55,485 bases of DNA, from the IMG/VR virus record IMGVR_UViG_3300021962_000132, positions 1 through 55,485 of that record. The stretch is one strand, 5' to 3'. Shown here piece after piece: positions 21,641 through 30,749 of this stretch; the stretch's first letter is position 1, and every line of letters begins with the position of its first letter. A model generated the notes under the pieces. That model was not told the origin of the DNA and did not search any database. It saw only the letters and a program-made list of their open reading frames with translations. The DNA comes from a virus. Position numbers and translations under genes: made by a program.

Positions 21641-24600
21641 TGGCAATTAACACTCAAAAGTTTTTACCATCAGCAAAAACTACTGCAATTGCTAAGATTG
21701 GTGGATCAAATGCATCATCAAGTATTGTAGGTAAAAAAAGTATAAGTGCCGGTAAATTAATGGCACTATCTCAAAAACGCAATGATGAAAGTGTTGATAT
21801 TGTAAAAAGATCTTTAATTGATGTTGATTCCCTTTTAAGATCTGTTTTAAGTGAAGACAGAAAAACAGAAACTGTAAAAAATGTAAGAAAGCAACAAGAA
21901 GAAAGTCAAGAAAGAGAGACTAAATTAGAAACTCCTAAAGAATCTAAGAAGTTTAACTTGCCAAAAGTTTCTCTTCCCGGAATGAGTTTTCTTGATAGAA
22001 TAAAAAGATTTTTATTTTTCACTGGACTTGGGTGGTTATTTACAAGATTTCAAGAACAACTACCAAAGTTAACTGCCATTGTTAAAATTATTACTCCAAT
22101 TTATGGAGTTGTTGAAAATATATTCAAATTCATTTTAGAGTCTGTTGTTAATTTTATAGATCGAGGATATCAAACTTATGACAAAATAAGATCTATAGTA
22201 AAGAGTGTTGGTGGAGAAAAGGCACAGCAAGACTTTGATAAACTTTCTAGTAAATTAAATGAATACATTAACTATGTTTTTATTGGAGGAATGGCACTCA
22301 CTGGTGCTATTACAACCTTTACTAAAAATGCAAAAAATTATAAACCACCTAAACCACCAACTCCAACTCCACCAAGAGGTCCATTACAGAGAGTAGTTAG
22401 ACCTGCTCAAGCAGCAGCAATAAAGGCATCTAGAGCAGCTATAGGAAAGCAAGCAACACGTCAATTATTGAAACTTGCAAAAGGTCCATTATCAAGACTT
22501 CCTATTCTTGGTGGGTTAATTGAATTTGGACTTTCTTGGGCTCTTGGAGATCCTGTAGGTAAAGCAGCATTTAGAGGAGTTGGAACTTTACTTCTTGGTG
22601 CTGTTGGTTCTTTAATTATGCCCGGGTTTGGAACGTTTATTGGTGGTTGGGCTGGCGCAGAACTTGCTGGAAAATTGTATGAGGTTCTTTTTGAGAATAA
22701 AAAACCAGGAGCAACTGTTCAAACTCAAAGACATGGTGGAAAGATTAAACGTTATGCCAAAGGTGGTCAAGTTCTTGGTTCTAAGGGTAGAACTTTAACA
22801 ATTCAAAAATCTAAGAAACCATATGTTGCACCACAATCAACTCAACCTGGTAAGGATGTAGGTGGAAAGAAAAAGATAGAATACTTATATCCAAATCCAT
22901 CTGGTGGAACATTTTTTAGCAAAAAATTAACTTTAGATGAGTGGTTAAGAACCGGTAGTGGTGGTACTTATGAAGACTATTTAAAGGAATATGACAATAG
23001 AAAAACTAAACCCAATGCATACAAAGCATTGACTGGTGTTGCTGAAATTTTAAAGGATATTCCTTTTGGAATTGGTTCTTTGATGGGTGGAGCAGTTGAT
23101 GTTGCATTGGGTCAAAAATTAGACAGAGGGACTTTGAAAGGTATAAGTTATGGTCTTGAAAATCTTTTTAGTTCTTTTAGGGCAATATCTGAAAAATCTA
23201 CACAAGGACTTTATGGTGTTCAGAAAGAAATTTCTACAATGCAGACTGGCGGAGTTATTGGTAGAACTTCTGGTATGGGTTCAGTTGAGGTTGACCCCTT
23301 AAAAATTATTGGCGTAAGTATAAAGCAAAAAGTTGATGAGGCACTTAGAGAGGTTCAGAAACAAATCTCCTTAAAAAAAGAAGAGAAAAAAATCACTCCT
23401 GGCGGAGAAACAGGACCATCTGCTCCACCACAAAGAGGGCCTGGAGGTGGAGGTGGAGGTGGACCATCTCCAACTGGAGAAAATGGAAGATTGTCAGAAT
23501 CTGTTCTTAAATCTGTTGGTCAGGGAAGATGTCGTGGTGGATGTAGATTATGGACTCCTGCGGCTAATGCCTATTTAAAAATGAAAGCAGATGCTGCAAA
23601 AGATAAAATTAATTTTCAATTGGAAAGTGCTTATAGAAGTTATGAACACCAGGCAGAACTTCGTAAAGATTATGAAGAGGGTAGAGGTCCATTAGCAGCT
23701 CTTCCAGGAAAATCGGATCACGGTTTAGGAAAAGCAATTGATTTATATCCAGAAGCGGCGCAAGATTGGGTTAGAGCGAACGGAAGAAAATACGGTTGGT
23801 ATTGGCCTCCAGAAACTGGAGAACCTTGGCACTTTGTTTATGTTGGTGGAGGAAGACTTGAACCACAAAAACAACAAACACCAATACCAAAACAACAACC
23901 GCAAATACCAGATAATCAAAATTATGGAGTAAAAGATGGTGAGCAAAAAAGAGTCAAATATAATAATCAAAACTATGTGATTGCCAGAGACAAAGGTAGG
24001 TGGAGAATTTATAAGGTAAATCCAACAACTGGATTACTCGAAGAAGTTGACAGAACAGATCAAAGATTCTTAAAGGTGCTTGAAGAGTATAGAAAAACTC
24101 AGTCTCCAACTTCGCCCAAACCTTCAGGACAACAACCAAAAGCAAAGAAATCTGGACAAGCTTCTTGGTATGGTCCTGGATTTCAAGGAGGGAGAACAGC
24201 GAGTGGTGAAGTTTATGATATGAATAAATTTACTGCAGCAAGTCCTACTTTGCCATTTGGTACTAAAGTTACAGTTACTAATAAGGCAAATGGTAAGAGC
24301 GTTGTTGTTACAATTAATGATAGAGGTCCATTTGAACCAGATTTAGTTACTCCTCATAGAACAAGGGTTATCGATCTATCAAAAGCAGCGATGGATAAAC
24401 TTGGTGGTCTTGGATCTGGTGTAATTAATGTTGATCTTAATTATCAAGGTGGTGGACTTATTCCAAAACAGTCTCCAAAGAATAGAACATCATCACTCTC
24501 AATGTATCCATCATATTCGGAAGGTGGTGTGCGAATTGCTATTCAACCTATGATTATTGAAAAAGTAGTTCCTGTTCCTACTCCTTCTGGTGGAAATAGA

Positions 24601-24666
24601 TCAGTAACATTTCCTGTTTCTGCTGGGGTAAATAATAGTAACATGGAAAGTTTAAGTAGAGGATAA
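21640..24666 (+). CDS. Tape-measure-like protein with M15 peptidase and RlpA-like domains
   Basis: A 1008-residue protein with an N-terminal coil, hydrophobic helices (about 125-345) and repeated Gly-rich linkers. Residues about 615-733 form a VanY/M15 D,D-carboxypeptidase-like domain: ESAYRSYEHQAEL, PGKSDHGLGKAIDLYPEA (H694 region, Asp) and GEPWHFVYV (His), i.e. the zinc ligand pattern. Residues about 836-937 form an RlpA-like double-psi beta-barrel (GQASWYGPGFQGGRTASGE ... TINDRGPF ... VIDLSKAA). Both domains act on peptidoglycan, so it could open the host wall during DNA entry. TAATG couples it to the preceding gene. Confidence 0.8.
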   Translation: MAINTQKFLPSAKTTAIAKIGGSNASSSIVGKKSISAGKLMALSQKRNDESVDIVKRSLIDVDSLLRSVLSEDRKTETVKNVRKQQEESQERETKLETPKESKKFNLPKVSLPGMSFLDRIKRFLFFTGLGWLFTRFQEQLPKLTAIVKIITPIYGVVENIFKFILESVVNFIDRGYQTYDKIRSIVKSVGGEKAQQDFDKLSSKLNEYINYVFIGGMALTGAITTFTKNAKNYKPPKPPTPTPPRGPLQRVVRPAQAAAIKASRAAIGKQATRQLLKLAKGPLSRLPILGGLIEFGLSWALGDPVGKAAFRGVGTLLLGAVGSLIMPGFGTFIGGWAGAELAGKLYEVLFENKKPGATVQTQRHGGKIKRYAKGGQVLGSKGRTLTIQKSKKPYVAPQSTQPGKDVGGKKKIEYLYPNPSGGTFFSKKLTLDEWLRTGSGGTYEDYLKEYDNRKTKPNAYKALTGVAEILKDIPFGIGSLMGGAVDVALGQKLDRGTLKGISYGLENLFSSFRAISEKSTQGLYGVQKEISTMQTGGVIGRTSGMGSVEVDPLKIIGVSIKQKVDEALREVQKQISLKKEEKKITPGGETGPSAPPQRGPGGGGGGGPSPTGENGRLSESVLKSVGQGRCRGGCRLWTPAANAYLKMKADAAKDKINFQLESAYRSYEHQAELRKDYEEGRGPLAALPGKSDHGLGKAIDLYPEAAQDWVRANGRKYGWYWPPETGEPWHFVYVGGGRLEPQKQQTPIPKQQPQIPDNQNYGVKDGEQKRVKYNNQNYVIARDKGRWRIYKVNPTTGLLEEVDRTDQRFLKVLEEYRKTQSPTSPKPSGQQPKAKKSGQASWYGPGFQGGRTASGEVYDMNKFTAASPTLPFGTKVTVTNKANGKSVVVTINDRGPFEPDLVTPHRTRVIDLSKAAMDKLGGLGSGVINVDLNYQGGGLIPKQSPKNRTSSLSMYPSYSEGGVRIAIQPMIIEKVVPVPTPSGGNRSVTFPVSAGVNNSNMESLSRG

Positions 24667-24667
24667 A

Positions 24668-25993
24668 ATGCCAGCAGCAAATTTTGCCGCTCAGGCGGGA
24701 GAAACTCAAATTAAAATGTTTGAATTTTATTCAAACTATGGTAAAACTGTTGATGTGTCGAGTGGTTGTATTGAATTAAATTATTATGAGAGCATTCTTG
24801 ATAATACAATTAGAGCGACTGCAACTTTTGCTGATACTGGAAATAGAAGTTCTGGTGAAGGGTCTGCTTCTGTAGAAAAAGATGACTTAAATTTAACTGT
24901 TGGTGAAAAGGTAAATTTAAAAGTAATTGATGGAAATCGAACAAGCCTTGAATTTACTGGCAGCAAACAACTAAGAATTAAAGAAACCCGTAATATTGAT
25001 GAAAGCACTGATAAATTAACGTTTACTGTAGATCTATTTTCAAAAGAATCTATTGATAATGAAATGGAAGAATTTAGAGTAAAGAAAAGATATGATGGAA
25101 AAATTTCAGATACAGTAGATAAAATATTAAAACAGGTTTTGAAAACTTCCAAGAAAATAGAAATCGATACAACTCTTAATTCTCTGAGTGTATTGCCTAC
25201 GACAACTAAACCGTTTTATCAATGTACTTGGTTGGGCCCTAGATCAGTCCCTACCGTTCAAAATGCAAAAGGAAATCTTGCGGGATTTTTCTTTTATGAA
25301 ACATATGATGGATTTAAATTTAAATCTATTGATAAACTTTTTGAACAAAAACCTAAGAAAAAACTTATCTTTAATAATTTAATTGGAGAAGTTCCTAAGG
25401 AATATGATGCAAAAATATTAGACTATTCTTTCGATAGTACAATAGATTTAAAAAATGTTTTGCTTACAGGATCTCAATTAAATTCTAAGATGAAAGCAGT
25501 CAATTCTTATGAGAGTGCCTATCGAGAAAGTTCATTTGATTCAAAGAAGCAATTTAACACATCTAATAATGGTGGAAAAGAGCAACCATTAATTGCAAAA
25601 GATCTTGGAATTCAACAAAAAACATCTAGGATATCTTATAAATGGGATGATCCTGGTTTTCTTGTAGAAGGAAAGTCTCTAAAAGATCAACTTCCAAAAT
25701 CAACGTATATTAATTACAGTAACGATGAAATCTTGAGACAATCTTACATGAGATATAATAATCTTTTTGTTATTAAACTTTCGGTTACTATTGCTGGAGA
25801 TTTAAGTTTAAGAGCAGGTGATTTGGTTCATTGTGATTTTCCTGAGGTTTCATCTAAAAAGAATACGATTGTCAGTCAGAAAAAAAGTGGTATATATATG
25901 ATAGCAGATGTATGTCATCGCGTAACAAAAAACAGTTGTTATACAAGACTAAATTTGATAAGAGAATCCATTGGCAGAAAACCATTTAAGTAA
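24668..25993 (+). CDS. gp27: gp27-like baseplate hub protein
   Basis: A 441-residue beta-rich protein. The N-terminal domain (KMFEFYSNYGKTVDVSSGCIELNYYESILDNTIRATATFADTG) is the typical tube-like start of gp27, followed by VIDGNRTSLEFTGSKQLRIKETR and a C-terminal YNNLFVIKLSVTIAGDLSLRAGDLVHCDFPE module. T4 gp27 (391 aa) forms the trimeric hub that joins the gp5 spike to the tail tube. It lies directly ahead of cp12 and the gp5-like gene. Confidence 0.75.
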   Translation: MPAANFAAQAGETQIKMFEFYSNYGKTVDVSSGCIELNYYESILDNTIRATATFADTGNRSSGEGSASVEKDDLNLTVGEKVNLKVIDGNRTSLEFTGSKQLRIKETRNIDESTDKLTFTVDLFSKESIDNEMEEFRVKKRYDGKISDTVDKILKQVLKTSKKIEIDTTLNSLSVLPTTTKPFYQCTWLGPRSVPTVQNAKGNLAGFFFYETYDGFKFKSIDKLFEQKPKKKLIFNNLIGEVPKEYDAKILDYSFDSTIDLKNVLLTGSQLNSKMKAVNSYESAYRESSFDSKKQFNTSNNGGKEQPLIAKDLGIQQKTSRISYKWDDPGFLVEGKSLKDQLPKSTYINYSNDEILRQSYMRYNNLFVIKLSVTIAGDLSLRAGDLVHCDFPEVSSKKNTIVSQKKSGIYMIADVCHRVTKNSCYTRLNLIRESIGRKPFK

Positions 25994-25994
25994 C

Positions 25995-26210
25995 ATGGAC
26001 AGAACACTTCAACAACACATTAATGATGATAAAGATGAGATTGATAATCCTAATATCAGTGGCCAACGTCGCCGCCACTTGGAGGATGAACTCGATCACT
26101 TAGAAAAATATCAGGTAAATCATCCAGATACTGATCATGATCCAACCGGATTTGAAATGTATTGCGATGAACATCCAGATGCTCTAGGATGTAGAGTATA
26201 CGAAGATTAA
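25995..26210 (+). CDS. cp12: CP12 Calvin-cycle inhibitor
   Basis: A 71-residue protein from ATG 25995 (a longer in-frame start lies within the gp27 end). It has the CP12 helix region (QRRRHLEDELDHLEKYQVNHP) and the C-terminal signature MYCDEHPDALGCRVYED with a C-x8-C pair. In host CP12 this region binds and inhibits GAPDH and then PRK when oxidised. The usual Glu before the second Cys is Gly here and the N-terminal Cys pair is absent. Phage CP12 is thought to shut down the Calvin cycle so that NADPH flows to nucleotide synthesis. Its place inside the hub operon suggests late expression. Confidence 0.88.
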   Translation: MDRTLQQHINDDKDEIDNPNISGQRRRHLEDELDHLEKYQVNHPDTDHDPTGFEMYCDEHPDALGCRVYED

Positions 26211-26902
26211 TGAATCCATACTCAGGAAACTTTGATTTAGCGACTGTATCTGCTTTACCTAGATGGTTTGGTAGAGTAGTCTCTAGTATTTCTTGGCAAG
26301 ATAATATTGAAGCATCCCATTTTAATCCAAAAAATCAAAAAGGATGGGGTTATCGATATAGAGTAAGATATTTTGGGTTACATTCTAGTAATACTCAGGA
26401 AGTCCCTGATGATCAGTTACCGATGGCAAATGTTGTCATGCCAGTAACTGCTGGTTCTGGTCTTGGTGGATTTATTGATACTCCAACTATTTCTGCGGGG
26501 ACAATTGTAACTGGTTTTTTCTTAGATGGAATGGGTGGCCAAGAACCTTATATTGATGGTATCTTAATAAACTCAAATAATTCTGTTCCAAAATCTCAAC
26601 CAAAAGATGAACTTGGTGGACTTCAACTTTTTAATGATACTTATAAAGGAACTAGTCCTCAAACGGGTGCTTTTGTTCCTGATTTTTTGCAGGCAATTAA
26701 ACCAGTAAATAGACCTTCAAGTGCTAGTACTCAATATAAAGTAGCACAACAAAGTCCACTCACGATTGATCAATTGAGAGCAAGAACTGCTGAAAGGGAA
26801 GCAGCAGGACCACAAGTTGGACAAAAAGTTACAGATGCCGAGACATTGAAACTCATAGAACAGGAGAGGGAGATTGGAAGAACCGGAAGATTTACTAGAT
26901 AA
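26210..26902 (+). CDS. gp5: gp5-like hub protein, OB-fold without lysozyme domain
   Basis: A 230-residue protein. Residues 15-125 form the OB-like domain of gp5 (WFGRVVSSISW, KGWGYRYRVRYFGLHSSNTQEVPDDQLPMANVVMPVTAGSGLGG, AGTIVTGFFLDGMGGQEPYIDGIL), which seats the spike on gp27. The T4 lysozyme domain and the C-terminal beta-helix are missing; a short Gln/Glu-rich tail follows. The needle may be supplied by the gene at 29130, and peptidoglycan cleavage by the M15/RlpA protein upstream. Confidence 0.8.
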   Translation: MNPYSGNFDLATVSALPRWFGRVVSSISWQDNIEASHFNPKNQKGWGYRYRVRYFGLHSSNTQEVPDDQLPMANVVMPVTAGSGLGGFIDTPTISAGTIVTGFFLDGMGGQEPYIDGILINSNNSVPKSQPKDELGGLQLFNDTYKGTSPQTGAFVPDFLQAIKPVNRPSSASTQYKVAQQSPLTIDQLRARTAEREAAGPQVGQKVTDAETLKLIEQEREIGRTGRFTR

Positions 26903-26924
26903 TAATAAGGAGTAGTTGAAAAAA

Positions 26925-27989
26925 ATGACAGCGATCACCGCAGGTTCACCATCTACAAGCACCATAATTCAATCTGCTGTAGATAAAGCAAGGACAGTTG
27001 ACTTTACTGAAATTACTAAAGCGGCATGGTCTCAAGATTTTGACTTGAAAAGGGTTTTAGATATTCAGAGCCCTTGTAAGTCTGATAATAGTTCTATGAA
27101 AGGAATTCAAAGAGTTATTAAAAATCTTCAGAATGATCTTGAGAGAATTAAAAGATTTTCAAATGTCAATTCTGCTTTTGATGCATTAACTAAAGAAGAT
27201 GTTGAACCTTGGAAATCTATTAAAAAACTTATAAATTTTTCCGCAGATGACATTGCAAGTTATGTAAAAAATATATTGGGCGGAGTTCGTGGTTGGGTGA
27301 TGACCACTATACAAAATAAAGTTAAAGAAAAATTACCATTTCTTTTTCCTGGCGAAATGCCATCATTCATTGATAAGTTGAATAAAGGATTGAATGGAAT
27401 TTCTTGTGCCTTTGCCAAGATTGTGAGAGGTCTTGCAAAAACTGTGGGAAATTTGCTTCTTCAAATGTTGGATAAATTTATTAACGGTCCAATGTGTTTG
27501 GTTGAAAATTTTATTAATAATTTACTTAAGAAAATTTTAGGACCTATAGAATCTGCAATAAAAACTGCCTTGGGAATAATCGACAAAGCACTTTCCGCTG
27601 TTCAAAATCTAGCAGGCAGTTTGTTCAACTTACTAGACTTTATTACAGGTATTCTCAACTTTTTTAAATGTGATGATGATAAAGCATGTCCATCAGTTCA
27701 GGAGATAACATTGTCTGGTGCTGGGCAAAATAATCCTCAAGGTGGAGATGCTGTTGGTCCAAATTCTTCTTCATCAAGTTCTTCTCCTTTAGATGGTGGA
27801 ATTACTCCTACTGGACAGTTTACTTCTGGCGTTGCGCAAGGAGATTCGTCTTCTACCCAAGATGCTAGAACATCATCTCCTAGCGGATCTACTAATTCTA
27901 ATATTGATAAAACCTTTGGGACAAGTCAAGAAGCAAAAGATTTACTTGCTGGTAAAAAAGTTGACGGACTTTCTTTTGAGTTGAATTAA
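26925..27989 (+). CDS. Virion structural protein, hub operon, 354 aa
   Basis: Start ATG 26925; an in-frame TTG at 26916 is too close to the AGGAG. The first two thirds are helical with amphipathic segments (PWKSIKKLINFSADDIASYVKNILGGVRG, CAFAKIVRGLAKTVGNLLLQMLDKFI) and the last third is low-complexity Ser/Gly/Pro. It sits between the gp5-like gene and spike genes, so a structural or scaffolding role in the baseplate is likely. No homologue is recognised. Confidence 0.6.
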   Translation: MTAITAGSPSTSTIIQSAVDKARTVDFTEITKAAWSQDFDLKRVLDIQSPCKSDNSSMKGIQRVIKNLQNDLERIKRFSNVNSAFDALTKEDVEPWKSIKKLINFSADDIASYVKNILGGVRGWVMTTIQNKVKEKLPFLFPGEMPSFIDKLNKGLNGISCAFAKIVRGLAKTVGNLLLQMLDKFINGPMCLVENFINNLLKKILGPIESAIKTALGIIDKALSAVQNLAGSLFNLLDFITGILNFFKCDDDKACPSVQEITLSGAGQNNPQGGDAVGPNSSSSSSSPLDGGITPTGQFTSGVAQGDSSSTQDARTSSPSGSTNSNIDKTFGTSQEAKDLLAGKKVDGLSFELN

Positions 27990-27990
27990 T

Positions 27991-29133
27991 ATGGCAGACC
28001 AATATAGAGATACCTGTGTAGACAGGCAAAATAAAACTAGAAAATCTTTTAAAGGAAACCCTCTTGATCCAATTAGAATTTCTTTCTATGATAAAGATGG
28101 ACAAAAGATTAATGATGTAACTAGAAGTGAAGCAAATTGTATTGCAAAAGAAAATCCACAGCAAAAATTTTATTATCAAGATGGTGGTGGATATCAAAGA
28201 GAGTTACTTATTGGTCAAGTAAATGCTTTATCTATTTTAGATTCTTTACCAAAAGCACCTAATTGTCCATCAAATCCACAACCTTGTGGTCCACCAAGAG
28301 TTCAGTTTTTTGGTGGTATGGGATTGGGAGCAATGGCAAATACAATAATCAGTCCAAATTCTAAATCAATTATTGGATTTGATATTGTAAATCCTGGATT
28401 CAATTATCTAAATCCTCCTTTTGCAAATCTTGTTGATGAATGTGGAAATGGATCTGGTGGAAATTTATTAGTTCAGACTAGACCTTATAGTGGAGGAGAT
28501 CCTACTAAGGGAGGTCTAGAAATAAAGAACATTGTTATTACTGCTCCTGGAGATGGTTATCTTCCTGCACCTGACGGGTCTCTAGGTGGAAATGGAAGAG
28601 TGTGGAAATATCCTGAGGAAGGATATGTTGAAAGGAGTGATGGAAGCATCTATATAGTTCCTTCCGGTGCTATACCTGAAAATTTACCAGTTGGAGATAA
28701 ATTTTATCCACCGGAATTACCGAGAACACAACCCACAATAAATACTTTGCCGACAACATATCCAGTAGTAGCTCAACTTGATGAAATATTTGTGGCAGAT
28801 CCTGGATTTGGGTATGAACCTGGCGATACTTTGCAGGTGCTTGCTTCTGATGGTACAACCGGAGGAGCTGAATTGAGACCTGTTATAAATGACAGAGGAG
28901 AAATAATTCAAGTTAAAGTTATAAAACCGGGAATAGGATTTGTTGATCTTCCTGAGATTATTATAGATTCTTCTAGAGGTTATAATGCAAAATTAATACC
29001 TGTATTAAAAGTAATTCCGTTGAGTCAACTTCCTGATCCAGCAGTAATTCCGCGATCAACTGCAGTAATTTCTGTTGTTGATTGTGTTGGTAGAATACTA
29101 CCAAGAGAGACCTTTGATGTAGTACCGAGATGA
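27991..29133 (+). CDS. Virion structural protein with PGxGY repeats
   Basis: A 380-residue beta-rich protein with repeated [IV]xxPGxGY/F turns: FDIVNPGFNYLNPP, NIVITAPGDGYLPAP, IFVADPGFGYEPGDTL and VKVIKPGIGFVDLP. Each repeat is probably a beta-hairpin in a repetitive fold. Cys residues are frequent near the N-terminus. It starts two bases after the preceding gene and overlaps the next by ATGA. Likely a baseplate or spike component, unnamed. Confidence 0.65.
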   Translation: MADQYRDTCVDRQNKTRKSFKGNPLDPIRISFYDKDGQKINDVTRSEANCIAKENPQQKFYYQDGGGYQRELLIGQVNALSILDSLPKAPNCPSNPQPCGPPRVQFFGGMGLGAMANTIISPNSKSIIGFDIVNPGFNYLNPPFANLVDECGNGSGGNLLVQTRPYSGGDPTKGGLEIKNIVITAPGDGYLPAPDGSLGGNGRVWKYPEEGYVERSDGSIYIVPSGAIPENLPVGDKFYPPELPRTQPTINTLPTTYPVVAQLDEIFVADPGFGYEPGDTLQVLASDGTTGGAELRPVINDRGEIIQVKVIKPGIGFVDLPEIIIDSSRGYNAKLIPVLKVIPLSQLPDPAVIPRSTAVISVVDCVGRILPRETFDVVPR

Positions 29134-29708
29134 CAAAATCCAAAAATTACGAAACAAAAAGAACAGGTACAAAAGATGGACAAATATCTTTTGGACATAT
29201 TCATGGAGATCAAGTAAAGTCTTCTGTTATGGTTCAGGGACAAGAAGCACTTGAATATATTTCTATTGATCAAACTGAACCAAGAAAACGCTGGATGACA
29301 TCAAGATGTCGTGGAAGATATCAAGTTAAATGTGGTGATGATATTCCTAAGGATCAGGTTGGGATGTGGTTTAATGCGGATAGAAGTGATATACTAATTC
29401 AAACCAGAGGTAGACTTAGATTAGAAGCGGAAAATATTGACATAATTGCTCGTGGGCCTGATGCCACTAAAGGTGTGGTTAATATTATTTCAAATGAAAG
29501 TGTTAATGTTGAAACTAAAAAGTTTACAGTTAATGCAAATGAGACTATCAGTTTATATACTGATGGAGAAATGCTGCAGAGCGCAATAAATATTATGAAA
29601 ATGTACGCTGGAAGTATTCAAAAAATGACTTCCATGAGTGCTATAAAGTCTCCTTCTCAACCGATTTTGAAGAATTTACTTCAGTTAACAAAACAATTCC
29701 CAAATTAA
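29130..29708 (+). CDS. Spike/needle-like beta-helix protein
   Basis: A 192-residue protein. Its centre (ILIQTRGRLRLEAENIDIIARG, VVNIISNESVNVETKKFTVNANETISLYTDG, about residues 90-150) has short alternating strands as in the gp5/VgrG-type trimeric beta-helix that forms the membrane-piercing needle. T4 gp5 carries this helix on the same chain as the OB domain; here it may be a separate chain, with the OB domain at 26210. The assignment is structural inference. Confidence 0.55.
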   Translation: MTKSKNYETKRTGTKDGQISFGHIHGDQVKSSVMVQGQEALEYISIDQTEPRKRWMTSRCRGRYQVKCGDDIPKDQVGMWFNADRSDILIQTRGRLRLEAENIDIIARGPDATKGVVNIISNESVNVETKKFTVNANETISLYTDGEMLQSAINIMKMYAGSIQKMTSMSAIKSPSQPILKNLLQLTKQFPN

Positions 29709-29714
29709 AAAATT

Positions 29715-30749
29715 ATGTCAAGTTCAAGCGATTTTGAATTAATTCATGGACAACTTCATGTTTGTGATCGGGTTAATGATAAACCTTTAACCCCGGAAGC
29801 ATTAGGTAGAGGTACTTGCAATATTAGAGGTGCTGCCTATTTTCAGTCTCCCACAATTTTGGGAAATGATAAGACCTTTGATGCGACTGAAGCGACCGTT
29901 ATGATAGGTCCTTTGAAAAATTTAGATGCACCTTTTCCTATTGTTTGTGGAAACTTGGAATTCATAGACAAATGGGAAATTAGTCCCTGCTCAAACGTCG
30001 GAGTTGGGAAGGGAATGGAAAAAGGTAAAGAACTTTTGAATCCATATTCTTTAGTTGTTCGTAAAGGACGACCAATAGTAGAGGGTCCAGAATGTTGTGC
30101 TCCAAAATGCGAAGGTCCTAGAAAAGGTCCAGCTGCCGCGATGTTTATTGGTGATGTTGATTTTTATGAGAACGTAAGAATTAAAGAAAAATTATCTGTT
30201 GTTGATAAAGCAGATTTTTATGATGATATTGTAGTTAGGCAAAATGTCATTACTGGTAAAAATGGATGTTTTGGTGGAACTCTAGATGGTACTCCGACAG
30301 GAAGATTACTTGCGAGAATTGAAGTAGCAGATGCTAGACCAAAACCATTTGATATGGTTCATCCATCACTTGGGAAAGGTCATCGTCTTCGTTATGCTTG
30401 TATTGAGGGCCCTGAAGTTGGTGTATATTTTAGAGGTAGAGTAACGAATAAAACTGAGATTGAACTTCCCTGGTATTGGAAGGACTTGGTGCATACTAGA
30501 AGTATTTCTGTTCAACTTCAACCAATAGGATCTCATCAAGATATTATTGTAAAAAGATGGGACGATCAAAAAATATATCTTCAGTCAAAGAGTGGAATTC
30601 CTATTGATTGTTTTTATCATGTCTATGCAGAAAGGAAAGATGTTAATGCACTTGTTGTTGAATATGATGGCAACGAATGGAGTGATTATCCTGATAAAGA
30701 TTATAACGATCCTCAATATGCGAATAAGGTAAACACTAAGACGTTGTGA
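29715..30749 (+). CDS. Virion structural protein with EGPEVGVYFRGR module
   Basis: A 344-residue protein. The N-terminal half has Cys-rich segments (VEGPECCAPKCEGPRKGP). The C-terminal part contains GHRLRYACIEGPEVGVYFRGRV ... ELPWYWKDLVHTRSISVQLQPIGSHQDIIVKRW ... CFYHVYAERKDV, a module seen in many phage tail and spike proteins. No sign of autocleavage. It closes the baseplate operon and overlaps the following oxygenase by four bases. Confidence 0.65.
   Translation: MSSSSDFELIHGQLHVCDRVNDKPLTPEALGRGTCNIRGAAYFQSPTILGNDKTFDATEATVMIGPLKNLDAPFPIVCGNLEFIDKWEISPCSNVGVGKGMEKGKELLNPYSLVVRKGRPIVEGPECCAPKCEGPRKGPAAAMFIGDVDFYENVRIKEKLSVVDKADFYDDIVVRQNVITGKNGCFGGTLDGTPTGRLLARIEVADARPKPFDMVHPSLGKGHRLRYACIEGPEVGVYFRGRVTNKTEIELPWYWKDLVHTRSISVQLQPIGSHQDIIVKRWDDQKIYLQSKSGIPIDCFYHVYAERKDVNALVVEYDGNEWSDYPDKDYNDPQYANKVNTKTL

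Noticed and set aside
24668-25993. Slippery A-runs inside the hub genes as further frameshift sites
   Set aside because: A/T-rich DNA has many such runs; none leads to a longer alternative frame with coding character.
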